DNA of 64,000 nucleotides, from the NCBI GenBank assembly GCA_900315245.1, contig OMYJ01000012.1, positions 62,001 to 126,000 on the forward strand, in the 5' to 3' direction. Shown in pieces: positions 32,045 to 39,940 of the stretch. The position numbers and the translations under genes were made by a program. Under the pieces are notes generated by a model. It was not told the origin of the DNA and ran no database searches. It saw nothing but the letters and a program-made list of their open reading frames with translations. The stretch's first letter is position 1. Each line of letters begins with the position of its first letter. The stretch is from an uncultured Bacteroidales bacterium (GTDB taxonomy: Bacteria > Bacteroidota > Bacteroidia > Bacteroidales > WCHB1-69).

Positions 32045-33283
32045 TCAAAATTCATCCTTCAAAAGTATCCAGCGATAGACTTGGTCACCGCGACGGACTA
32101 ATTCTTTGACCTTCACAGAGCAAAAGATGCCTTTCCCAACATTTTCCACCGCTTGGTCTTCCACACGGATTTCACTTACGGTGTCTTCGTAAACGCCCGT
32201 GGTTGGTCCGATGATGAGCATCTCGTCGCCGACGGACAGCGTGTCCTCCTCCATGCAGATTTCCGCCACTCCGAGCTTACTGAAGTAGTTGGTGATCTTG
32301 CCGATACGGCGTTTCATGCGCGTGGCTTGGGAACCGTATTTGTCTGCCCATTCTCCCGAAGTGCGCCCGAGGTAGTAGCCGCCCCAGAAATCGCGGTTAT
32401 AGACGCTGCGCAAACGGGTCATCCAAGCGTTGATTTTTTCAATGTCAAAAGTCTGGTTATAAATGGATTCCAGAGCTTCGTGGTAGCATTCCGTCACCAT
32501 TTTCACGTATTCCGGCGAACGTCCGCGGCCCTCGATTTTCAGTATCGAGACACCGGCGCGCACGATTTTGTCGAGATATCCGATGGTGCATAAGTCTTTG
32601 GGAGAGAAGATGTAAGGGTTATCAACCTTCAGTTCGAGTCCGTCCTCAATGTCGCGCACCTCGTAGGCGCGACGGCAGGGTTGCAGGCACGCACCGCGGT
32701 TGGCGGGCGAGTTGTAGTTGTCGAGGCTGAGGTAGCAACGGCCGGAGACCGCCATGCAGAGCGCCCCGTGAATGAAAACCTCGATTTTGACGAGTTCTCC
32801 GCGAGGCCCTGTAATTTGTTGCGCTCCAATCTCTTTGCAGATATCTGCAATTTGTTGAAGCGTACATTCACGTCCGAGCACAACCACATCAGCGAACTGG
32901 GCGTAGTAGCGCACGGCCTCCACATTGGTGACATTGCACTGCGTGGAGAGGTGGATTTCGATGCCGATTTCGCGGGCGTATTGGATGACGGCCATGTCGG
33001 AGGCGATGATAGCGGTGACCCCGCACGATTTTGCCGCATCCAACAGTTCATGCATCTGCGGCAGCTCGTCATTATATATTATAGTATTGACGGTGAGGTA
33101 GCTGTTCACATGGTGTTCTTTGCAGATGCTGACGATGTTGGCCAGATCTTCCAAAGAGAAGTTGGCGGCCGAGCGGGAGCGCATGTTCATCGCCCCTACG
33201 CCGAAATAGACCGAACCTGCGCCGGTTTTGATGGCTGCCGACAGCGACTCGTAAGAGCCCACAGGAGACATAATCTCTATCAT
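32045..33283 (-). CDS. U32 peptidase-family protein (TrhP/YegQ-like)
   Basis: 412 residues; relatives hydroxylate tRNA wobble uridine (TrhP) or 23S rRNA (RlhA) rather than acting as proteases. Seen: IEIMSPVGSYESLSAAIKTG at the start, AVYFG-type SVYFGVGAMNMRS, STQCNVTN, and the four-cysteine signature region with HGALCMAVSGRCYLS near 175, ANRGACLQPCR near 200. A C-terminal domain after about 330 (KITNYFSKLGVAEI) is the usual U32 beta-barrel. The HGALC...SGRC spacing is closest to YegQ-type members; exact substrate is inference. Confidence 0.88.
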   Translation of the reverse strand: MIEIMSPVGSYESLSAAIKTGAGSVYFGVGAMNMRSRSAANFSLEDLANIVSICKEHHVNSYLTVNTIIYNDELPQMHELLDAAKSCGVTAIIASDMAVIQYAREIGIEIHLSTQCNVTNVEAVRYYAQFADVVVLGRECTLQQIADICKEIGAQQITGPRGELVKIEVFIHGALCMAVSGRCYLSLDNYNSPANRGACLQPCRRAYEVRDIEDGLELKVDNPYIFSPKDLCTIGYLDKIVRAGVSILKIEGRGRSPEYVKMVTECYHEALESIYNQTFDIEKINAWMTRLRSVYNRDFWGGYYLGRTSGEWADKYGSQATRMKRRIGKITNYFSKLGVAEICMEEDTLSVGDEMLIIGPTTGVYEDTVSEIRVEDQAVENVGKGIFCSVKVKELVRRGDQVYRWILLKDEF

Positions 33284-33316
33284 AATCGTCGGATTGGTTG
33301 ATGATGCGATGCACGT

Positions 33317-33351
33317 CCTTGACAGGAAACGCAGCGCGTTTCGTCTCTACA
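33317..33351. repeat. REP-like palindrome after rluB
   Basis: GAAACGC and GCGTTTC pair inside, with the family end GTCTCTAC next to the rluB stop at 33347. Variant member of the GTAGRGRCG 3'-end family. Confidence 0.55.
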
Positions 33352-34528
33352 GGGTGTTTTTATCTTTCGGCTTGGATAGCATTTTCAGGAAGCTGACCTC
33401 GTTTTTGGTGAGGAAGCGCCAGCGTCCGCGAGGAAGATCTTTTTTGGTGAGTCCGGCGAAGACAACACGGTCGAGCTTGACCACTTCGTAACCGAGGGAT
33501 TCGAAGATGCGGCGGACGATGCGGTTTTTGCCGGAGTGGATGGTGATGCCAACCTCTTTTTTGCCCTCGCCGACGTATTCCACCTCGTCAGGGGTGATTT
33601 TGCCATCGTGGAGTTCCACGCCAGTGTTGCGCAACAAATCCATATCCACAGAGGCGAAAGGTTTGTCGAGTTCCACGTCGTAGGTTTTCTCGATTTCGGA
33701 ACTCGGGTGGGTGAGTTTCTTGGTAAGGTCGCCGTCATTGGTGAAGAGCAGCAGACCAGTGGTGTCGCGGTCGAGGCGGCCGACGGGGTAGATGCGTTCC
33801 TCGCAGGCGTCGCGCACGAGTTCCATGACGTTGGCACGGCCCCGCTCGTCATCCGTGGTGGTGATGTAATCCTTTGGTTTGTTGAGCAGTACGTAAACGG
33901 GTTTTTCGCGTTGCAGCACCTTGTCTCCGTAGCGCACCTCATCGGTGGGCATCACTTTGTGGCCCATTTCGGTGACAATCTCCCCGTTGACGGTGATGGC
34001 GCCGGTGGCGATGAGCACATCGGCTTCGCGGCGCGAGCAGATGCCGGCGTTGGCGATGTACTTGTTGAGGCGGATGGGACCATGCTTCTCCTCGTACTCC
34101 AGTGACAACACACGTTGCTTGCGAGGCAGGCTGCGGCCTTCGCTGCGGCGGCGTTCGATGATTTCGGTCAGAATTTCGGACTCGGCGACCACATCGCGGC
34201 GACGCGGCTTGGAAGAGTCCTCGTCCTTGCGGAACCCACGTTTGAAAGAGCGGTCGCGGCCTTTGCTGCGGCTCTCGTCACGGTCGAATTTCCGGTCGCG
34301 TTGTGGCTTGCGGTCACGGTTGAATTTCCGATCCTCGTTGTTTTCCTTGGAAAAGCGTTTCTTTGGGAAGGTGCGGCCGGAATCCTCGGAATTGTCTTCG
34401 TTAAACCGCTCTCTCTTACGGTTGTTGGAAGAGAAAGAGCGCTTTTTGCCAGCATCTGACCGTTTGCGAGGCTCCCGTCTCGGTGAAAAATCCTCTTCTG
34501 AATTATCCTTGTTGAATTGTCTGCTCAT
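33347..34528 (-). CDS. rluB: rRNA pseudouridine synthase RluB/RsuA family with long charged N-terminal extension
   Basis: Isomerises a uridine in 23S rRNA (RluB type, helix 89 region). The enzyme part starts near 150: S4-like RNA-binding domain (IRLNKYIANAGICSRREAD), then the catalytic motif YPVGRLDRDTTGLLLFTNDG with the nucleophile Asp, and RIVRRIFESLGYEVVKLDR. Residues 1-125 are a low-complexity stretch dominated by R, K, D, S and F (repeats such as KFNRDRKPQRDRKFDRDES), absent from the proteobacterial enzyme and probably a disordered RNA-binding tail. It has its own promoter. Confidence 0.92.
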   Translation of the reverse strand: MSRQFNKDNSEEDFSPRREPRKRSDAGKKRSFSSNNRKRERFNEDNSEDSGRTFPKKRFSKENNEDRKFNRDRKPQRDRKFDRDESRSKGRDRSFKRGFRKDEDSSKPRRRDVVAESEILTEIIERRRSEGRSLPRKQRVLSLEYEEKHGPIRLNKYIANAGICSRREADVLIATGAITVNGEIVTEMGHKVMPTDEVRYGDKVLQREKPVYVLLNKPKDYITTTDDERGRANVMELVRDACEERIYPVGRLDRDTTGLLLFTNDGDLTKKLTHPSSEIEKTYDVELDKPFASVDMDLLRNTGVELHDGKITPDEVEYVGEGKKEVGITIHSGKNRIVRRIFESLGYEVVKLDRVVFAGLTKKDLPRGRWRFLTKNEVSFLKMLSKPKDKNTL

Positions 34529-34554
34529 CTGAAAAGCCCTTTATTAAAAACCTG

Positions 34555-34562
34555 CAAAAATA
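34555..34562 (-). promoter_or_regulatory. -7 box of rluB
   Basis: TATTTTTG on the minus strand, 27 nt before the rluB ATG. Confidence 0.75.
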
Positions 34563-34612
34563 CAAATTATAATTGGAACATGGCAGTCGTAATATTTCTG
34601 TGCGGTTCCTTG

Positions 34613-34650
34613 TAAAAAAAAAAACACTCACGTGTCCGCAAGTGTTTTTC
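34613..34650 (-). terminator. tRNA-Asn terminator
   Basis: AAACACT and AGTGTTT pair across a GC-containing middle, followed by a long T run on the minus strand, just after the tRNA. Confidence 0.85.
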
Positions 34651-34656
34651 CGTTTG

Positions 34657-34730
34657 CGCTCCCTCAAGGACTTGAACCTTGGACCCTCTGATTAACAGTC
34701 AGATGCTCTAACCAACTGAGCTAAGGAAGC
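34657..34730 (-). tRNA. tRNA-Asn (GTT)
   Basis: 74 nt. Acceptor arms GCTTCCT and AGGGAGC pair with one G-U. D-loop AGCTCAGTTGGTTAGAGC, anticodon loop CTGTTAATC with anticodon GTT, T-arm GGTTCAAGTCC. CCA is not encoded. A -7 box precedes and a terminator follows, so it is a single-gene unit. Confidence 0.97.
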
Positions 34731-34748
34731 GTTCCTTTTTTGATGGCG

Positions 34749-34756
34749 CAAAAATA
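34749..34756 (-). promoter_or_regulatory. -7 box of tRNA-Asn
   Basis: TATTTTTG on the minus strand, 19 nt before the mature tRNA 5' end. Confidence 0.75.
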
Positions 34757-35001
34757 CACTTTTTTTGATATAGTACGCCATCTGGATGATTTTTTTCTGA
34801 TTATTTTCCGTTGCATACTTTTCTGTTTTACAAACGTCTGATTGTCAGCACTATGGAATTTTTGTTTTATTTTTGGATCGGTGTTTTTTTTAGGTTATGG
34901 AAAATCGTCTTGGCCTTTTGTAGTCTCTTTTTTGGAAAAAAACAGGTCATTCTCTGCTATTTTTATTCAGCATTCAACATTCAGCATTCATAATTAAATC
35001 G

Positions 35002-35009
35002 TACTTTTG
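35002..35009 (+). promoter_or_regulatory. -7 box of the M16 peptidase gene
   Basis: TACTTTTG, 23 nt before the ATG at 35033. Upstream (34970-34996) are CAGCATTCA word repeats. Confidence 0.75.
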
Positions 35010-35032
35010 CCGCCGAAAATTGAAAAACGCCT

Positions 35033-36277
35033 ATGGCAATATCTTTCACCCGACAAATCCTTTCCAACGGCTTGCACGTATTGGTTCATGAAGACCACAC
35101 CACGCCGTTGGCCGCATGCACCATTGTTTATCGCGTGGGTTCCCGCGACGAGGATCCGGCCTGTACCGGTCTCGCTCACCTGATGGAACACTTTATGTTC
35201 AGCGGCTCCGACCACGCGCCCGACTTCGACTTGGCCTTGCAAAAGGTCGGTGCCATCAACAATGCCTACACCTCGCAAGACCTTACATGTTATTATATTG
35301 TATTACCTGCCAATAACATAGAGACCGCTCTGTGGCTTGAATCCGACCGCATGGCCGCTCTCTCTTTCAGCCAGCAAGGACTTGACGTGCAGAAGCAGGT
35401 GGTGATGGAGGAGTTCAAGGAGACCAGTCTTAATCAACCATACGGTGACCTGATGATGCAGATTTACGGCTTGAGCTATCAGAACCATCCCTATCAATGG
35501 TTGCCTATTGGGAAGGAACTATCTCATATTGAACAAGTTGACATGGGGGTTATTCGTAAATTCCATGATACGTTCTATTGTCCGGCGAATGCTGTCCTTG
35601 TGGTGGCTGGGAATGTTCATGCCGAAGAGGTGTTTGCGATGGCTGAAAAGTGGTTCGGCGACATTATGCCTGGAAAGCAGAGCCCCTGCCAATACCCACA
35701 AGAGTCCCCCGCGACGGAAAACCGACTGAAAGAAGTTTGTAAGCCCGTCCCTGACGATATGCTCTTCAAGAGTTGGCTGATGTGCGAGCGGACCGCTCCC
35801 GACTATTGCGTCTTCGACCTGCTCTCCGACATTCTTGGCACAGGCCAAAGTTCTTACCTTTACCGTAAATTTGTGGTAGAAGATAGACTCTTCACCGATA
35901 TCTCCGCCTCCGTTGCTGGATCAGCTGACAGAGGTTTGTTTTTCATCAACGGACGTCCTGCCGAAGGGGTTTCCATAGAACAGGCAGATGAAGTGTTGAC
36001 AAAATATTTGCTTGATTTCCAGTTTGATAACAAATTGTCGTACGACTTGCAGAAGGTAAAAAACAATGCCGAATCCATTATTTTAGAACGGAATCTGAAA
36101 GTGGAGGACCGTGCCAACACGCTGGCTACGGGCGAATTCTACAGCCGCGCCGAGGATTTTGCTGATGAACGCACCGGCTATTTTGCCGTGACCGAGAACG
36201 ACATTCGGCGGATTACCGAAACGATGTTCAGGAGGGAGTGCGGGAATACCTTGTATTATAAAGGGTTAGGAGGTTAG
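35033..36277 (+). CDS. M16 family zinc metallopeptidase
   Basis: 414 residues, the size of a single M16B unit (mitochondrial processing peptidase beta-like). The inverted zinc motif HLMEH (HxxEH) lies in GLAHLMEHFMFSG near 46-58, and the third ligand is probably the Glu in ALWLESDRMAAL about 70 residues later. The second half has the inactive M16 domain with LLSDILGTGQSSYLYRKFVV. No signal peptide is seen, so it is likely cytoplasmic. Substrate unknown. Monocistronic; a palindrome follows. Confidence 0.93.
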   Translation: MAISFTRQILSNGLHVLVHEDHTTPLAACTIVYRVGSRDEDPACTGLAHLMEHFMFSGSDHAPDFDLALQKVGAINNAYTSQDLTCYYIVLPANNIETALWLESDRMAALSFSQQGLDVQKQVVMEEFKETSLNQPYGDLMMQIYGLSYQNHPYQWLPIGKELSHIEQVDMGVIRKFHDTFYCPANAVLVVAGNVHAEEVFAMAEKWFGDIMPGKQSPCQYPQESPATENRLKEVCKPVPDDMLFKSWLMCERTAPDYCVFDLLSDILGTGQSSYLYRKFVVEDRLFTDISASVAGSADRGLFFINGRPAEGVSIEQADEVLTKYLLDFQFDNKLSYDLQKVKNNAESIILERNLKVEDRANTLATGEFYSRAEDFADERTGYFAVTENDIRRITETMFRRECGNTLYYKGLGG

Positions 36278-36286
36278 AAGGTTATA

Positions 36287-36315
36287 GGTAGGGGCGAATA
36301 ATTATTCCCCCTACA
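36287..36315. repeat. REP-like palindrome between converging genes
   Basis: GTAGGGGCGAATAATTATTC followed by CCCCTAC, one base short of perfect symmetry. It lies between the M16 stop and the merR stop. Confidence 0.8.
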
Positions 36316-36316
36316 A

Positions 36317-36682
36317 TCACAATAATTTTTTGATTTCCAATAATTTATCCCGAATCTGTGTCAACGTGTTCACGATGTTGGCGGTTTCGGCCTCTTTCAT
36401 GAAATTGGTTTTGATGGCGGTTTTCGCGCCTTGGATGGTGTACCCTTTCACTTTGGTGAGGTACTGGACGGTGCGCAGGATGGCGATGTCGTTTTTGGAG
36501 TAGAAACGGTCGCCTTTTTTGTTCTTGCGCGGCTTGATCATGTCGAACTCTTTTTCCCAAAAACGCAGGGTGGAGGCAGGAACACCCAGTGCCTCAGCGG
36601 TTTCGCCGATGCCGTACCAGATTTTCTCCTGCTGCGCGATGGATTCGGGTAGCGTGTCAGTGATGGGGAGATTCTCTTCCAT
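36317..36682 (-). CDS. MerR-family transcriptional regulator
   Basis: 121 residues. The winged-helix DNA-binding region is clear: WYGIGETAEALGVPASTLRFWEKEF near 22-46, then the wing KPRKNKKGDRFYSKNDIAIL, followed by a dimerisation helix ending IRDKLLEIKKLL. No ligand-binding domain or metal-binding cysteines follow, so the effector is unknown; the WEKEF form (rather than RYYE) is common in Bacteroidota MerR proteins with housekeeping roles. It starts 6 nt after smpB and is probably cotranscribed with it. Confidence 0.88.
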   Translation of the reverse strand: MEENLPITDTLPESIAQQEKIWYGIGETAEALGVPASTLRFWEKEFDMIKPRKNKKGDRFYSKNDIAILRTVQYLTKVKGYTIQGAKTAIKTNFMKEAETANIVNTLTQIRDKLLEIKKLL

Positions 36683-36688
36683 AGCAGT

Positions 36689-37144
36689 TTATTCTTCGTC
36701 GGTGCGGCGACGTTGGTCGCGCTCCTTGATGGTTTCGCGTTTGTCGTACATTTTCTTACCTTTGGCCAGGCTGATGTCCAGTTTGGCGTAGCCGTTCTCG
36801 TTGATCCACAGTAGGGTAGGGATGATGGTGAAGCCGCGTTCGTTGAGCTTGGTCATCAGTTTGCGCATCTCCTTGCGTTGGAGCAGCAGTTTGCGGTCGC
36901 GCTTGGGCTGGTGGTTGTTGTAACTTCCCTGCGCATATTCGCTGACGTGCATGTTGTGAACCCATAATTCGTTGTTAATGAACGAACAATAGGCATCGGT
37001 GATATTGGCGCGACCCGCCCGGATGGATTTGATTTCCGTGCCGGTCAGCACAATACCCGCTGTGTAGGAAGTGTGCAGATAGTAAAGGAATTCCGCCTTC
37101 CTGTTCTTAATCGCGATCTGAGTGTCCTGTTTTCTCTTTCCCAT
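36689..37144 (-). CDS. smpB: SsrA-binding protein
   Basis: Binds tmRNA and delivers it to stalled ribosomes for trans-translation. 151 residues: [59 protein letters not shown] and the C-terminal basic tail [18 protein letters not shown]. Start at ATG 37144 with a -7 box 18 nt upstream and the 14-bp tandem repeat beyond that. The ssrA gene itself is not in the window. Confidence 0.96.
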   Translation of the reverse strand: MGKRKQDTQIAIKNRKAEFLYYLHTSYTAGIVLTGTEIKSIRAGRANITDAYCSFINNELWVHNMHVSEYAQGSYNNHQPKRDRKLLLQRKEMRKLMTKLNERGFTIIPTLLWINENGYAKLDISLAKGKKMYDKRETIKERDQRRRTDEE

Positions 37145-37161
37145 AGTTTGTGAATCGGCGG

Positions 37162-37169
37162 CAAAGATA
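37162..37169 (-). promoter_or_regulatory. -7 box of the smpB-merR operon
   Basis: TATCTTTG on the minus strand, 18 nt before the smpB ATG. Confidence 0.75.
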
Positions 37170-37179
37170 CGTTTTATTT

Positions 37180-37221
37180 GTGAATTGTGATTAGTGAATT
37201 GTGATTAGTGAATTGTGATTG
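37180..37221. repeat. 14-bp tandem repeat, about three copies
   Basis: GTGATTAGTGAATT family, same unit as 14230-14326, again starting about 10 nt upstream of a -7 box. Confidence 0.9.
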
Positions 37222-37313
37222 TAGGGTCGTGCCTGCGGTGTGTTGAACCTTGAACCAACACCTCACCGTTAATAAAAAAACTCCAAACGCAATTGAAAGA
37301 CCTGCAACATTCG

Positions 37314-37321
37314 TATTTTTG
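37314..37321 (+). promoter_or_regulatory. -7 box of folA
   Basis: TATTTTTG, 16 nt before the ATG at 37338. Confidence 0.75.
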
Positions 37322-37337
37322 CCGAAAATTAAGTACT

Positions 37338-37826
37338 ATGAGCATAAGTATGATTGCGGCTGTGGGTCAACGGTTGGAGCTGGGTTACCAGAACCAGCTG
37401 CTGTGCCATCTGCCCGTGGATTTGAAGCATTTCAAGGAAATCACCTCCGGGCACACGGTGCTGATGGGCGACCGCACGTGGGATTCGCTGCCCAAGAAGC
37501 CCCTGCCGAACCGCCGGAACATCGTCATCACCCTTGACGACATCGAGTTCGAAGGAGTCGAAACGGTACACTCCATCGATGCCGCGCTCAAGCTCGTGGC
37601 CGACGACGAGGAGGCCTTCGTGATGGGCGGCGCCACCATGTACCGACTTTTCCTGCCTCACGCCGATAAACTTTACCTTACCCGCATAGTCTCTGACTTC
37701 ACGGCTGACGTCTGGTTCCCCGAAATTGACGAAAACGAATGGAAAATCGTGGAATCCGAGTTCGTGCCGAAAGATGAAAAAAACGCTTACGATTTATATT
37801 TCCAAACCTTAATAAGACAAAAATGA
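37338..37826 (+). CDS. folA: Dihydrofolate reductase
   Basis: NADPH-dependent reduction of dihydrofolate; 162 residues from ATG 37338, chosen because the earlier ATG at 37293 lies upstream of the -7 box. Motifs: MSISMIAAVGQRLELGYQN at the start, LPVDLKHFKEIT (active-site acidic residue), TVLMGDRTWDSLPKKPLPNR and FVMGGATMYRLFL, the family's GGxxxY signature. The typical Met20-loop WxLP is LCHLP here. The stop overlaps the next gene by four bases (ATGA). Confidence 0.93.
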   Translation: MSISMIAAVGQRLELGYQNQLLCHLPVDLKHFKEITSGHTVLMGDRTWDSLPKKPLPNRRNIVITLDDIEFEGVETVHSIDAALKLVADDEEAFVMGGATMYRLFLPHADKLYLTRIVSDFTADVWFPEIDENEWKIVESEFVPKDEKNAYDLYFQTLIRQK

Positions 37827-38377
37827 AAAGAATAATCGTTGTTTTGGTTGCCATTTTTGCATGTTTGGCAACTTTCGCCCAGAAGACGACAGAAATCCCG
37901 GAAGCCCCGTATCTTCCCATTGACGAACGTACCAATTTGGTTACCTATCAAGATGTCGTGAAACAAGAAGGAACTCCTAAAGTGTTGTACGACAGAGCAA
38001 TGGAGTGGGTTAAAAAGTACTATAAGAATACTGCCGAGGTTATCAAGAGTGCCGATCCGGAGAAATGCGTCCTCAATATGCGCTCCAGCGTCCGGATTTT
38101 CTATAAGGACAAAGACGGCACCATGCGCTTCAAGAACATCGTCTATTACAACTTCAAACTCGAATGCCGCGACAACCGCTACCGCTACACCATCACCGAT
38201 TTCAAGGAGAAAGCCACCGGCTCTGCTCCTATCGAGGTCTGGTTCAACACCTCCGCATCCGGCTGGACTCCCAGCATGTACGGCTACCTTTCCCAAATTG
38301 ACGAGGAGATGCAGAAGCTCATCGAATCGTTGGAAGAGGGTATGCAGCCGAAAGAGGAGTTCGTGGACGAATGGTAA
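37823..38377 (+). CDS. Secreted DUF4468-like protein
   Basis: 184 residues with signal peptide KRIIVVLVAIFACLATFAQ (cleavage after A18 or so). The mature part resembles the DUF4468 TBP-like domain of Bacteroidota: DVVKQEGTPKVLYDRAMEWV, then SVRIFYKDKDGTMRFKNIV and YRYTITDFKEKA. Function is unknown. It overlaps folA by four bases, so translation is coupled even though the products act in different compartments. Confidence 0.8.
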   Translation: MKRIIVVLVAIFACLATFAQKTTEIPEAPYLPIDERTNLVTYQDVVKQEGTPKVLYDRAMEWVKKYYKNTAEVIKSADPEKCVLNMRSSVRIFYKDKDGTMRFKNIVYYNFKLECRDNRYRYTITDFKEKATGSAPIEVWFNTSASGWTPSMYGYLSQIDEEMQKLIESLEEGMQPKEEFVDEW

Positions 38378-38379
38378 AC

Positions 38380-38412
38380 CAATGTACAATGTATAATGTA
38401 CAATGTACAAGG
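38380..38412. repeat. TGTACAAT/TGTATAAT word repeat
   Basis: Four AATGTACAATGTATAATGTA-type words; relatives at 14328-14354 and 60941-60975. It overlaps the start codon of the next gene. Confidence 0.7.
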
Positions 38413-39155
38413 TTAACATAATTGTATGGATATGCTCTTTGTCGGTCTTGCTGTGTTGTGGTTGCTGCCATACCCCGGCGGGGCACATTAAACTGAATTT
38501 TTCTTTTGTCGTTGATAATGATTCCCTACGGTTGGATACCTGTATGTATCGGAACGCCGCAGGGAATTTGTATGAAGTCACCGACGTGCAGTTTTTCATC
38601 TCGCATGTACGGTTGGAAACTACCTCCGGCGAGATAGTGGAAATTGCCGATAATCAAGGGATTCACTACACCGACATCCGTATTCCCAGGACGCTTTCGT
38701 GGGAGGTTGCGGACGTGTTGCCCGCCGACGAATACAAGTCGATTACGTTTGTGTTCGGGTTGGAAGGGGAGCAGAACAGCACCGGCTATTTCCCGAACCC
38801 GCCGGAGAACAACATGAGCTGGCCCGACGTCCTCGGCGGTGGCTACCACTACATGAAGATCAACGGTCGCTGGATTGACGGCTCCGGCATACGGCAGCCC
38901 TTCAACCTGCATTCGGGCAAAATCGCCACCGACAACGGTTTCGCTGACAACACCTTCACCGTGACGTTGCCGTTGGAGCAGTTCGCGGTCATCCACAAAG
39001 AAACCGCCGAGCTCACTTTGCAGATGAACGTGAACGCCTGGTTCTCAAATCCTTATATTTTCGATTTCAACGTCTTCGGTGGCAGCATTATGCAGAACCG
39101 CGAGGCGCAGGAAGTGCTTAGGGAGAATGGGAGGGATGTGTTCGGGGTGAAATAA
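38403..39155 (+). CDS. MbnP-like lipoprotein
   Basis: 250 residues: signal KVNIIVWICSLSVLLC with a Cys-rich lipobox (CCGC). The mature part fits the MbnP-like domain: INLNFSF-type IKLNFSFVVDNDSL, YEVTDVQFFISHVRLE, YKSITFVFGLEGEQNSTGYF, NNMSWPDVLGGGYHYMKING and a C-terminal NVFGGSIM. MbnP proteins act with the dihaem enzyme MbnH in copper handling; no MbnH gene is next to it, so that role is only suggested. The start lies within an intergenic word repeat. Confidence 0.82.
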   Translation: MYKVNIIVWICSLSVLLCCGCCHTPAGHIKLNFSFVVDNDSLRLDTCMYRNAAGNLYEVTDVQFFISHVRLETTSGEIVEIADNQGIHYTDIRIPRTLSWEVADVLPADEYKSITFVFGLEGEQNSTGYFPNPPENNMSWPDVLGGGYHYMKINGRWIDGSGIRQPFNLHSGKIATDNGFADNTFTVTLPLEQFAVIHKETAELTLQMNVNAWFSNPYIFDFNVFGGSIMQNREAQEVLRENGRDVFGVK

Positions 39156-39160
39156 TATTC

Positions 39161-39281
39161 CCGCAGAACTCGCGGATTTGCGCAGAAAAACAGCGGGGAG
39201 ATCTTTCGTCCTCTCCGCTTTTCATTATCTAATAATCTTATTCTCTCATCCTCTCTTACTCGTTCAGCACACAAACGAGAT
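39161..39281 (-). repeat. Left copy of the ~120-bp direct repeat with a gcvP 3'-end remnant
   Basis: Roughly 80-85% identical by eye to 56696-56815, same orientation. On the minus strand 39256-39281 reads ...RLCVLNE-stop, matching the last residues of GcvP (LVCVLSE-stop at 56792). It also contains the shared terminator hairpin. It marks the left edge of the accessory block. Confidence 0.85.
39192..39222 (+). terminator. Terminator after the MbnP-like gene
   Basis: AGCGGGGAG and CTCTCCGCT pair around a 10-nt loop, then TTTT. It belongs to the repeated segment and replaces a dedicated terminator. Confidence 0.7.
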
Positions 39282-39348
39282 TTTTCATCGTAATAAAATT
39301 TCGTAAAACTTTTACTTGAAAAAAATCATTCTTGTATCGAAAAAAACA

Positions 39349-39356
39349 TATCTTTG
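39349..39356 (+). promoter_or_regulatory. -7 box of the restriction-modification island
   Basis: TATCTTTG, 35 nt before the ATG at 39391. Confidence 0.75.
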
Positions 39357-39390
39357 CGGTCTAAAAAATTACGGTAATAAAATTACTATA

Positions 39391-39939
39391 ATGATACGGT
39401 TGAAAGATATAGCGGAAATACGATCAGGAGTTTATCTCAACAGTCCCCCGGGAGATGAGGTGGCCTATATGCAAATGAAGGATCTGCTGATGGATTCCCC
39501 GGAAAAAATTGCCTCTTTTGTGGAATATAATCCGAGAATGGAGAAGAATCTGCTGCAAAAGGGGGATTTGCTGTTTGCGGGAAAGGGTACCACATACCTT
39601 TGCACACTCTTCAATCTTAACATTAAAGCGGTTGCCTCTACCACATTATATGTCATACGGGTTCAAAACGACAAGGTATTGCCGGAATATCTCTGTTGGT
39701 ATCTGAACCGCCCCAATATGGTGAGCAGAATAAGGGCTTCGCAAGTTGGAAGTTCCACACCGCTGATTCTCAAATCCACCTTGGAGGAAATTGAAATCCC
39801 CGTTCCGGATAAAGCCATCCAACGGAAAGTGATGGAGATATCCAGACTTCAGGAACGGGAAACCTATTTGATAAATACTCTTGCAGAGAAACGCGCAAGT
39901 ATTGTTAATCAGTTATTAATCAATGAAATAAATAAGTAA
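39391..39939 (+). CDS. Half-size type I specificity subunit (single TRD)
   Basis: 182 residues from ATG 39391; an upstream ATG at 39316 precedes the promoter. The layout is one target-recognition domain plus one spacer helix: RLKDIAEIRSGVYLNSP, LQKGDLLFAGKGTTYLC, LPEYLCWYLNRPNMVSRIR, then STLEEIEIPVPDKAIQRKVM and a helix ending NTLAEKRASIVNQLL. Normal HsdS has two such units and about 400 residues. Half-S proteins can dimerise to make a functional subunit. It is the first gene of the island, one base before hsdM, and an additional full hsdS lies 3.7 kb downstream. Confidence 0.85.
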   Translation: MIRLKDIAEIRSGVYLNSPPGDEVAYMQMKDLLMDSPEKIASFVEYNPRMEKNLLQKGDLLFAGKGTTYLCTLFNLNIKAVASTTLYVIRVQNDKVLPEYLCWYLNRPNMVSRIRASQVGSSTPLILKSTLEEIEIPVPDKAIQRKVMEISRLQERETYLINTLAEKRASIVNQLLINEINK

Positions 39940-39940
39940 T

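Noticed and set aside
34811..34993. 60-residue hydrophobic frame upstream of the M16 gene
   Set aside because: AT-rich, ends inside the word repeat before the promoter, and has no -7 box of its own; too weak to call.
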